The translations under genes were made by a program, and so were the position numbers. 64,000 bases of DNA, taken from contig JAGVKB010000102.1 in the NCBI GenBank assembly GCA_020050835.1, positions 124,001-188,000 on the forward strand, written 5' to 3'. The notes beneath the pieces were generated by a model. That model was not told where the DNA came from. It made no database searches and saw only the letters and a program-made list of their open reading frames with translations. Positions 54,892-62,947 of this stretch are shown in pieces. Every line of letters begins with the position of its first letter. Position 1 is the first letter of the stretch. This DNA comes from Candidatus Obscuribacterales bacterium. GTDB taxonomy: Bacteria; Cyanobacteriota; Vampirovibrionia; Obscuribacterales; Obscuribacteraceae.

Positions 54892-55269
54892 CTAACGATG
54901 CTGGAACGGCAGCACTGAGGAGCCTCCCAATTCGAGCTCCTCACGCTTCTTGGCCGCTGCCAGTTTACCGGCGGCTACAGCGCGCTTCAATCTCATGGTC
55001 TGTTCTTCTACGACCAACTGGCAATAATTGAGCGCGGAAGCATAGAGGTCCAGTGAGTCGTCCACCAATTCATTGGCTCGGTCGGGAATTGTACGCGCGG
55101 TATCAGTGATTTGCCCGCGGAACTCTCTGCCTGGCTTGGGAGCTGTCAAAAGAGCGACTGCTACCCCGCCGACAGCTCCGATTGTCAAACCAACCAGCCA
55201 GGTGCCGACTGATGACCAGTTATCTGACGGATCGTCATGTAATGCGCAGCGTAACGAGTTTCTAGCCAT
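54892..55269 (-). CDS. YtxH-like protein
   Basis: 125 residues. One Gly/Ala-rich hydrophobic segment (LVGLTIGAVGGVAVALLTAPKPG) carries the LLTAPKPG end typical of YtxH-like proteins, and an amphipathic helix follows (about 50-115). It is a second copy of the fold in the same cluster, with little identity to the first outside the APK(S/P)G motif. 16 nt separate it from the DUF948-like gene. Confidence 0.78.
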   Translation of the reverse strand: MARNSLRCALHDDPSDNWSSVGTWLVGLTIGAVGGVAVALLTAPKPGREFRGQITDTARTIPDRANELVDDSLDLYASALNYCQLVVEEQTMRLKRAVAAGKLAAAKKREELELGGSSVLPFQHR

Positions 55270-55443
55270 TCAACGCTCTCCGGTTTGTTTCGCGAATAAT
55301 TTCAGTTTGAGGGAAGCATTTTTTGTCATCGGTCCAGTCCAGACGGCTTCCTAAAGAAGTTTACACCAAGGCAGGTCTAACGGCTACGGAAAAGCAGGTT
55401 TATGACGGACGGTAAGGTGGATAGTTAGTCCTAAGCAGGTCCG

Positions 55444-55449
55444 TATAAT
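55444..55449 (+). promoter_or_regulatory. Consensus -10 box before the spermidine-synthase-like pair
   Basis: Perfect TATAAT 24 nt before the GTG start, leaving a short leader with a purine-rich GGAAGGAAGG ribosome site. The -35 is weak. Confidence 0.5.
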
Positions 55450-55472
55450 GATAGGCAGGAAGGAAGGTCTAA

Positions 55473-57671
55473 GTGACAACATTGCAAAGCAGCGTGAACA
55501 ACGGCGCAAACGGACCAGCGCGGTTAGAGCTCTTCACGGTCAGCCTGCTGGCATTGTTCATGGAGATGCTTGTCATTCGGTACCTGGGTACCGAAGTCTT
55601 GATCTTTTCTTACTTCAAGAATGTGTCGCTGATGGCGGCTTTCTTGGGGCTCGGTCTCGGTTTCATCTGGACTAACAGCAAGAGAGATTACTTCTGCTGG
55701 TCGGGACCTTCATTCTTAGTATTGTGCGGGGTTTTGATCTGTGCACTGGGGCTTAACATCACGTTTTTGACCTACGTAGATCCTTTCAAGTTCATGCTGT
55801 TCGGAGTCGGCAATCCGCAGGGAGGCACTGTTTATCCGATCTGGACCTGCATTAGAACTGTCGCCATCATGTTGTCACTTTTTGCCTTGACAGCTTTTGC
55901 CTTCGTCGGTTTGGGGCAGAAGATGGGGCAGCTCTTTGAAAAGCTCAAACCGCTCGAAGCTTATTCTGTGAATGTGCTTGGCTCGCTGGCTGGCACCATC
56001 TTGTTTTCAGTCTTGAGCTATTTTGAGCAATCGCCTGGTGCCTGGATGGTGACCGGCGGACTGCTCTTCGTCGCGGTCAAGCGCCGACCGATGCATTTCG
56101 CCCTTTTGGGCTTGGGCATCGTGTATCTAGTCTGGCTGGGCGCTTTTGTCGCGAAGTCTCAGTACGGAGACGATTATGTAGAGACACTTTGGTCGCCGTA
56201 TTACCGGGTAGATGTGATTCAATCTCACCCGCCCGGCGGTCTGGAAAAGGGCCTCAAGTACGGGTATGACCTGCATGTCAGCTATGGCACCTTTCAATCG
56301 ATTGTCGATTGTCGTCCGGAGAACCTGGCGAAGTTTCCCCAAAAGGTGCAGGACGAGATGCTCATTTCGTTCTCCTTGCCCTATGGGCTCTTCAATTCGA
56401 CCCCCAAGCGTGTGTTGATCTTAGGAAGCGGTAATGGCAGCGATGTCGTGGGGGCGATTCGATCCGGCGTTGAGAAAGTCGATGCGGTTGAAATCGATCC
56501 GGTGCTGTCGAAACTCGGAAAGACTCTCCATCCGGAAAGACCTTATCTGTCTCCGCAAGCTCATCTCAATGTCATGGATGCGCGTACTTATCTCAAAAAC
56601 TGCCATGAAAAATATGACTTGATCGTGTTTGCCTACCTCGACAGTCATACGGCGTTCTCCTGCCTGTCTTCCCTGCGCACTGACAATTACATTTTCACTT
56701 CTGACGCGTACAAAGAAGCTGCTAAGCTGCTCGGCGACGATGGTGTGATTTATGTAAGCTTCATCTGTTTCCAGGACTGGCTGTGGGATCGCCATGCCAA
56801 GGCGCTGGCAGCTGCAACCGGAATGACGCCGTTGGGTTATTGTGCCAATAACGGCAATGTCGATGTCGGTGTATTGATTGCCGGACCAGGCGTGCGTGGC
56901 AAGACCGCCTCTGAGCTTCATATGAATAAGCCGCCCAGGAAGGTCGACTTAAATAGTCCGGTGCCAATTGCCACCGATGATTGGCCATTCCTCTTCTTGC
57001 CGCAGATGGAGCTTTCTACTACTTACGTTCTACCGTTGTTACTGATTTTGCTGCTGTCTGCTTGCGTAGTGTTCAAACAGTTGAAAGCCGGCGCTAAGGA
57101 GCCGTTGAACTGGGAGATGTTCTTGCTGGGAATGGGTTTTATGCTGCTGGAAGTCAGAGCGATGGCGGATCTCTCCTTGCTCTTCGGCTCGACCTGGATT
57201 GTCAACAGCGTCGTTATCTCGGTAGTTCTGTTCGTGATTCTGGTCGGAAACTGGCTGGCGGCGCGTCTGAACAATATCCGATTCGTGCCGGTCTTTTTGG
57301 TGGCACTGATAGTTTCACTTGGCCTTTCAACCGCCATTCATGTCGCTGATCTGACCGCCTATGGGGAAGTTGCCGGACGTGTGCTGGGAATTCTGTTTTA
57401 TGTCTTTCCAGTTGCCTTCGCCGCCACTGTCTTTGCGCTCTTCTTCCGAGGAGCCCAAGTCTCCAGCCAGGCGTTGGCTTTCAACCTGTTCGGTGGGCTG
57501 GTTGGAGTTGCGCTTGAGTATCTTTCAATGCTGTTTGGTATAAGAGCTCTGGGATGGATCGGAGTGACTATTTACTCAGTCGTCCTGTTATTTTATCTAA
57601 AGCAAGGCGGAGGGTTTAAATCGCAGCCGGTGGCGGTTAGTCAAGAATTATCGCAAGGAGACAAGCCATGA
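55473..57671 (+). CDS. Membrane-embedded spermidine-synthase-like protein, first copy
   Basis: 732 residues, GTG start with GGAAGG about 6 nt upstream. About six membrane helices (15-225), then a Rossmann methyltransferase-like domain (about 235-500) and about seven more helices (510-720). The domain has the spermidine-synthase layout: TLWSPYYRVD (238-247), nucleotide loop LGSGNGSD (317-324), acidic VEIDP (339-343), and DAR (369-371). The catalytic region where aminopropyltransferases have Asp-x-x-Asp/Pro reads LDSHT (389-393). Membrane proteins of this type are annotated as spermidine synthase-like in many bacteria, with no proven reaction. The stop overlaps the paralogue's start by 4 nt. 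Confidence 0.83.
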   Translation: MTTLQSSVNNGANGPARLELFTVSLLALFMEMLVIRYLGTEVLIFSYFKNVSLMAAFLGLGLGFIWTNSKRDYFCWSGPSFLVLCGVLICALGLNITFLTYVDPFKFMLFGVGNPQGGTVYPIWTCIRTVAIMLSLFALTAFAFVGLGQKMGQLFEKLKPLEAYSVNVLGSLAGTILFSVLSYFEQSPGAWMVTGGLLFVAVKRRPMHFALLGLGIVYLVWLGAFVAKSQYGDDYVETLWSPYYRVDVIQSHPPGGLEKGLKYGYDLHVSYGTFQSIVDCRPENLAKFPQKVQDEMLISFSLPYGLFNSTPKRVLILGSGNGSDVVGAIRSGVEKVDAVEIDPVLSKLGKTLHPERPYLSPQAHLNVMDARTYLKNCHEKYDLIVFAYLDSHTAFSCLSSLRTDNYIFTSDAYKEAAKLLGDDGVIYVSFICFQDWLWDRHAKALAAATGMTPLGYCANNGNVDVGVLIAGPGVRGKTASELHMNKPPRKVDLNSPVPIATDDWPFLFLPQMELSTTYVLPLLLILLLSACVVFKQLKAGAKEPLNWEMFLLGMGFMLLEVRAMADLSLLFGSTWIVNSVVISVVLFVILVGNWLAARLNNIRFVPVFLVALIVSLGLSTAIHVADLTAYGEVAGRVLGILFYVFPVAFAATVFALFFRGAQVSSQALAFNLFGGLVGVALEYLSMLFGIRALGWIGVTIYSVVLLFYLKQGGGFKSQPVAVSQELSQGDKP

Positions 57672-59833
57672 GCGCAAGCGATGCCGAGCCCAAGCAATCC
57701 GATCTCGGTGTTGAACTTTTCCTGCTAAGCTTCGCCTCTTTATTTTTAGAGCTACTGGCGATTCGCTGGCTGTCATCGGAGATCCGGGCTTTCAGCATCT
57801 ATAAGAACTTTCCTTTGATCACCTGCTTTGTCGGATTGGGTGGAGGCTTCTTGCTGGCCTGTCGCGGCGAAAGGTTCTTTCGATTCTTTCCCTGGTTGCT
57901 GCTAGCGCTGACCATAATTGTCGCCACGAGTGATTTGACCGGTCTGGCGGTGATAGTGGCGCCCAGCACGCGCACTATTACCGGGCATGTCTGGGGAGAT
58001 CTTGTGCACCCGCCGGCGATGGCAGTAAGCGATCCGCTGCTTTACACGGCCCTTTCCTTTGGATCCTTTTTCTCCTTGCTGACCTTGCTAGCTTGCACCT
58101 TCGCTGCACTCGGCGAGCGAATCGGCAGATTATTCAACGCCTTTGTGCCGTTGCGCGCGTATTCTGTCAATCTGCTTGGTGCTACCTTCGGTATCATCGG
58201 CTTTGCGCTGCTCTCCTTCCTGTGCACCGGTCCGACAGTCTGGATGGCGGTTGCGGTAGTTCCCCTGCTGTACAGCTTCAGAAAGCAAAAGCTGGGAGCG
58301 CTGGCCCTTATCTTGTGCGTCGCTACGGCCGGGCTCATGCCGCTTTTAAATCGGCCACAGCCAGCAAGCAATGGAGCATTTTGCGGTACTCTCTGGTCGC
58401 CTTACCACCGCGTCGATATCGAGCCGTTCTACTGGAAGTCCGAGGGAGGCTCCTCCGGCCAGGAGCAGATTGGCTACAACATTACAGTCAATAAAGCATT
58501 TTTCCAGCAACCGTTGAATCTTTCCCAGCAGTTTCTGGGAAAGCTTGCCGGCGGGAAGCAGCTGGCTGATTTCAAATTGAATCTGTATGAGTTTCCCTAT
58601 CTGCTTTTGAATCCAACCAGCGTCCTGGTAATGGGCAGTGGTACCGGCAATGATGTCGCTGCCGCTTTGCGGCATAAAGTTGGCTCGGTGCAAGCGGTCG
58701 AAATCGATCCTCTGATGGTTAAGCTAGGCCATGAGCTTCACGCAGAGAAACCGTATGATGCGCCGAACGTAAAAGTCGACATTAATGACGCCCGCGCCTT
58801 CCTGCGGCAGACCCCTAACCAGTACGACCTGGTCTTGACCGGTGTGCTTGATTCTCATACGGTTGCCGGCAATTCGCTTTCGGTCAGGCTGGACGACTAC
58901 GTCTACACGGCAGATGGATTACGTGACGCGCTGGCTCGAGTGAAACCGGGTGGACTGCTCAACATCTCTTACTGTGCGACTGAGGATTTCTTAGCTAAGC
59001 GTATTGCAGCCAATCTCAGGTTGGCTGCCGGTGGTGCGTCAGCCAACAATATCGCGGTTTTCAAAGAGAAGGGGACGGATATCTGGCATTATCTGGCTCC
59101 GGTCACTCCAGAGTTTCGGCAGAAACTGCGCCAGATACTGCCTGCTGACTACGAAGACTTGACAGAGGTGGATGTGACTGGAATCAGACCGTCCACTGAT
59201 GACTGGCCATATCTCTATCTGCGCCCGATGACGCTCGACCCGACCTATCTTTCGGTCTGTCTGGCAGCGCTGCTTTTGGCCTGGGCGGTGCTCGGCAAGT
59301 CAGTAAGGCAGTTTCAAACAGCTCACCGGTGGCATCTGTTTTTTCTGGGTGCTGGTTTCTTGCTGGTTGAGCTGGCGATCGTCGATCGCCTGGCATTGAT
59401 CTTCGGAACCACATGGATAGTAAATTCGGTGGCAATTTTTGCCGTGATGGTGACTATTACTCTAGCTAATTTGCTGGTTCTCAAATACCCATTCAAGTTG
59501 TCGGCTGGTGTTCTCTATAGCCTGTTGTTGGGGCTGATGGTTGTGCTTTATTTCGTGCCGGTTGAACGTTTCAACGCCCTGGGCGTTGTGACAGGCGGAC
59601 TTTTGGCTGCTTTGTTGAGTGCGGTGCCGATCTTTTTTGCCGGCATCATTTTCTCTCGATCTTTTGCAAAAGAAGAGCAGCCGAGCGTCGGCTTGGCCTT
59701 CAATACTTTTGGAGCAGTGGTCGGTGGTTTGCTGGAGTACGCGGCGACTTACACCGGTCTGCGCAGTTTGCTTTTGATCGCCGCGATGATTTATGTCCTG
59801 TCTTATCTCTTCTATCGCCGGGCAAAGTTGTAG
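57668..59833 (+). CDS. Membrane-embedded spermidine-synthase-like protein, second copy
   Basis: 721 residues with the same layout as the preceding gene: helices, Rossmann domain (about 238-500), helices. Matching motifs are TLWSPYHRVD (241-250), MGSGTGND (322-329), VEIDP (344-348), NDAR (373-376) and LDSHT (394-398). Identity is clearest there and in the AYSVN segment of the N-terminal helices; loops differ in length. ATGA overlap with the first copy and GCAAGGAGA just upstream make translation coupled. Retention of two diverged copies suggests a heterodimer or two related substrates. The natural substrate is unknown; LDSHT is not the usual polyamine motif. Confidence 0.83.
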   Translation: MSASDAEPKQSDLGVELFLLSFASLFLELLAIRWLSSEIRAFSIYKNFPLITCFVGLGGGFLLACRGERFFRFFPWLLLALTIIVATSDLTGLAVIVAPSTRTITGHVWGDLVHPPAMAVSDPLLYTALSFGSFFSLLTLLACTFAALGERIGRLFNAFVPLRAYSVNLLGATFGIIGFALLSFLCTGPTVWMAVAVVPLLYSFRKQKLGALALILCVATAGLMPLLNRPQPASNGAFCGTLWSPYHRVDIEPFYWKSEGGSSGQEQIGYNITVNKAFFQQPLNLSQQFLGKLAGGKQLADFKLNLYEFPYLLLNPTSVLVMGSGTGNDVAAALRHKVGSVQAVEIDPLMVKLGHELHAEKPYDAPNVKVDINDARAFLRQTPNQYDLVLTGVLDSHTVAGNSLSVRLDDYVYTADGLRDALARVKPGGLLNISYCATEDFLAKRIAANLRLAAGGASANNIAVFKEKGTDIWHYLAPVTPEFRQKLRQILPADYEDLTEVDVTGIRPSTDDWPYLYLRPMTLDPTYLSVCLAALLLAWAVLGKSVRQFQTAHRWHLFFLGAGFLLVELAIVDRLALIFGTTWIVNSVAIFAVMVTITLANLLVLKYPFKLSAGVLYSLLLGLMVVLYFVPVERFNALGVVTGGLLAALLSAVPIFFAGIIFSRSFAKEEQPSVGLAFNTFGAVVGGLLEYAATYTGLRSLLLIAAMIYVLSYLFYRRAKL

Positions 59834-59956
59834 CGTCAGCGTGTAACGGCTGCACCGAAAGACGCCGTTTAGTTTGTTCGGGCAGGCGGCTGGACTGGCG
59901 GAGCTACCTTTGTTGTAGATCTCCGGTTCGTTGTTGCCGAAAGAGACCTGGGCGGC

Positions 59957-61222
59957 TTACTTCGTTACTTTCGGTGACTCGAGTGCGGTAAAGCGGCCGA
60001 GCAGTATATCGCAGAGGTGCTCGGCGATCGCTCGCTTGGGCATTCTCGACAGGTTCTCGCGACCCCCGTCGACGGTCAAAATGATTACTGCATTGTCGTC
60101 GCTGCCGAATCCGATGTCTGGCACTGTGATGTCATTGCCGACGATTACATCGAGATTTTTCCGCCTCAATTTTTCGGTGGCATGGGTAAATAGCGCTTCG
60201 GACTCTGCTGCAAAGCCGATTATGATTTGATCTTTGCGCTTCACTCGTCCAAGCAAGTCCAGGATGTCTGGGTTCTTAGTGAGCTCCAGAACTATATCTT
60301 CCGACTCGGTCTTCTTGATTTTCTGCTCCGAGACGGAGATCGGCCGGAAGTCTGCAACGGCAGCCGTCATTACCAGTGCATCACAATTGTCGAATTCCGT
60401 CTCCACCGCTTCTTGCATCTCGAAAGCTGTTTCGACGAGAATGACCGGATAGGGACGATCTACTTCGACCGTGGATACGAGCGTTACATCGGCTCCGCGA
60501 GCGTGTGCGGCATCAGCCATGGCGATGCCCATCTTCCCGGACGAGCGATTACCGATGAAGCGCACGGGATCAATCGGTTCGCGCGTGCCGCCGGCGGTTA
60601 CCAACAGTTGGCGGCCGTTAAGTGTGCGATGGGATGACAAGCGTGCACCAACCGTAGCCATGATAGTTTCAAGCGAAGCCATCTTGCCAGCTCCCCAATC
60701 TCCGCAGGCTACCTCCCCAATTTCGGACGGAATGATCTCGTAACGATATCGGTTTTGCAGAATGGCGAGATTGTTTTGAGTGGCTGGATGCTCGAGCATC
60801 TGTGGGTTCATTGCTGGTGCCAGCATAACTTGCGCTCTGGTGGCCAGTACCATCGTGGTCAGAAGATCATCACAGATGCCGTTGGCCAGCTTGGCTAGCA
60901 AATCGGCTGTTGCCGGTGCGATCAAGACCAGGTCCGCCTTCTTAGCAAGCTCGATGTGCTCGGGACGCCATTGACCATCAAAGCTGAATTGAGAGCAATG
61001 AACGGTATTGCGAGTCATCGTCATCAGTGACAGCGGCGTCACGAACTCTTTGGCATTAGGCGTAAGAACCGCGTGCACCTCGGCTCCGGCTCGTCGTAGC
61101 ATGGAAGCAAGATCGCAAGCCTTATAAGCAGCGATGCCACCACTGACTCCCAGCAAGATCGTTCTGTGTTGCAGTGGATTGAGCGATTCAGAATTAGACT
61201 CACTAGTTCTGTTCTTGTTCAT
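59957..61222 (-). CDS. coaBC: Bifunctional phosphopantothenoylcysteine decarboxylase/synthetase
   Basis: Two steps of coenzyme A synthesis: CoaB joins cysteine to 4'-phosphopantothenate and CoaC decarboxylates the product. 421 residues from ATG 61222 (AAGGCGG upstream; TTG 61243 is less likely). CoaC part (about 20-185): GVSGGIAAYK, the catalytic His in RPEHIEL, PAMNPQM and ACGDWGAGKM. CoaB part (about 200-420): VTAGGTREPIDPVRFIGNRSSGKMG, AAVADFRP with KIKK, and the NDIT loop. All key motifs are present. It is divergent from metG. Confidence 0.96.
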   Translation of the reverse strand: MNKNRTSESNSESLNPLQHRTILLGVSGGIAAYKACDLASMLRRAGAEVHAVLTPNAKEFVTPLSLMTMTRNTVHCSQFSFDGQWRPEHIELAKKADLVLIAPATADLLAKLANGICDDLLTTMVLATRAQVMLAPAMNPQMLEHPATQNNLAILQNRYRYEIIPSEIGEVACGDWGAGKMASLETIMATVGARLSSHRTLNGRQLLVTAGGTREPIDPVRFIGNRSSGKMGIAMADAAHARGADVTLVSTVEVDRPYPVILVETAFEMQEAVETEFDNCDALVMTAAVADFRPISVSEQKIKKTESEDIVLELTKNPDILDLLGRVKRKDQIIIGFAAESEALFTHATEKLRRKNLDVIVGNDITVPDIGFGSDDNAVIILTVDGGRENLSRMPKRAIAEHLCDILLGRFTALESPKVTK

Positions 61223-61396
61223 GGCGACCGCCTTATCAATCAAACCCCGCTAATTCTCAATATTATCCTACATTTACACCGGGAATCGAAAGCCTGACCG
61301 TCCCGGCTTGGTAGAATTGCTGTTCGAGCCTGCCGGGACCACGGCAGAAATAGCGCCCTGACCGGGCAAGAGCCAGCCATTCGGGTGAGAGAGGAC

Positions 61397-62929
61397 ATGG
61401 AAAAATTCTACGTGACCACTGCTATTGACTATGTCAACGCCTCGCCGCATATCGGACATGCCTACGAAAAGATAGCGGCCGACATCCTCGCTCGCTACTA
61501 CCGGCTTAAAGGGCGAGATGTATTCTTCTTGACCGGCGTTGACGAACACGGGTCAAAGGTGGAGCGAGCTGCGCAGCAGGCTGGCGTTACTCCGAAAGTC
61601 TTTTGCGATCAGATGTCCGGCAAATTTGAGCAGGCCTGGAAGGCGCTCGGTTTGTCTTACGACTATTTCATTCGGACCACCGAAGACCGCCACACACTGG
61701 TGGTTCAAGGTATCTTCAAGAAGATGCTGGAGAAAGGTGACGTTTATAAAGGTACCTACGCCGGTCTTTATTGTGAGGGCTGCGAAGATTTCCTGCGCGA
61801 ACGGGACCTCGACGGCGACGGCAATTGCCCCAATCACAAACGCCCGCCACGAGAGACTAAGGAAGAGAACTACTTCTTTCGCTTGAGCAGTTACAAGCAC
61901 CGATTGAAAGAGTGGATATCGAATGGCGATGGCGTCGTCATGCCGGATGGCCGCCGCAAGGAGGTTCTCAATCAGCTTGATGACGATGAGCTCGGCGACT
62001 TTAGCGTTTCACGATCGCGCTCTTCGCTTAGTTGGGGAATCCCAGTGCCTGGCGATCCGGATCAAGTTATTTATGTTTGGGTGGATGCTCTGACCAATTA
62101 TCTCACCGGCGTCGGTTATCTGACCGACAAGTCGATGCTTGCCCGCTATTGGCCATGCGATCTTCATTTGGTCGGAAAGGATATCACCAAATTTCACGCG
62201 ATTTATTGGCCGGCGATGCTCATGTCCGCTGACGTTGCCCTTCCGAAGCGAGTTTTCGGGCATGGGTTCATTACAGTTGAAGGTCAAAAGATCAGTAAAT
62301 CGATCGGCAACGTAATCGACCCCAATCAGCTCGTAGAGAGGTACGGCGCTGATGCTGTCCGATTCTTCCTGTTTGCGGCGACTTCGTTCGATCAAGATGG
62401 TGATTTCTCGAAAAAGGAATTTCTCACTAAAGTAAATTCAGAGCTGGCCAATAATCTTGGCAATCTGCTTAATCGAACGCTGACGCTCGTGGAGCGCAAT
62501 TGTGGTGGCATTGTGCCTGATTGCCAGCCTGAAAATAATCTGCGTGAAGAGGCTAACGAGGTGCACGTAGTTTACTGCAAGCTGATGGAAAGCTTCGAAT
62601 TTGCTAAAGCGATCGAAGCTGTCTTTGCGCTGGTCGATCAAGCCAATAAGTACATAAACGACGAAAGACCGTGGGCGCTGTTCAAGGAAGGAAAGAAAAA
62701 GGAAGGAGAGCAGGTGCTCTATACGGTGCTAGAGATCTTGCGCCGGACTGCGTTGAAGCTCTATCCAATTACACCCGGGCTGTCTGCGGGCATCTGGAAT
62801 CAACTTGGATTCAAGAGTTTGATCGAAGATGTGAGCCAAAATGAAAAGGGCTTCTGGGAGCTTATCCCGGCCGGTCAAGCGATTAATAATGTAGGACCGA
62901 TCTTCAAGCGAATTGAAGAGGAAGTTTAG
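61397..62929 (+). CDS. metG: Methionyl-tRNA synthetase
   Basis: Charges tRNA-Met and initiator tRNA. 510 residues from ATG 61397, where the family start (KFYVTTAIDYVNASPHIGHAYE) fits; a GTG at 61385 adds 4 residues. HIGH is at 18-21 and the KMSKS-type loop reads KISKS (298-302). One zinc knuckle has C126, C129, C144 and His147 in place of the fourth Cys, a known variant. The C-terminal anticodon domain ends without the dimerisation domain found in longer MetG. All expected catalytic features are intact. Confidence 0.97.
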   Translation: MEKFYVTTAIDYVNASPHIGHAYEKIAADILARYYRLKGRDVFFLTGVDEHGSKVERAAQQAGVTPKVFCDQMSGKFEQAWKALGLSYDYFIRTTEDRHTLVVQGIFKKMLEKGDVYKGTYAGLYCEGCEDFLRERDLDGDGNCPNHKRPPRETKEENYFFRLSSYKHRLKEWISNGDGVVMPDGRRKEVLNQLDDDELGDFSVSRSRSSLSWGIPVPGDPDQVIYVWVDALTNYLTGVGYLTDKSMLARYWPCDLHLVGKDITKFHAIYWPAMLMSADVALPKRVFGHGFITVEGQKISKSIGNVIDPNQLVERYGADAVRFFLFAATSFDQDGDFSKKEFLTKVNSELANNLGNLLNRTLTLVERNCGGIVPDCQPENNLREEANEVHVVYCKLMESFEFAKAIEAVFALVDQANKYINDERPWALFKEGKKKEGEQVLYTVLEILRRTALKLYPITPGLSAGIWNQLGFKSLIEDVSQNEKGFWELIPAGQAINNVGPIFKRIEEEV

Positions 62930-62947
62930 GGTTCTAGCGTAACCGGA

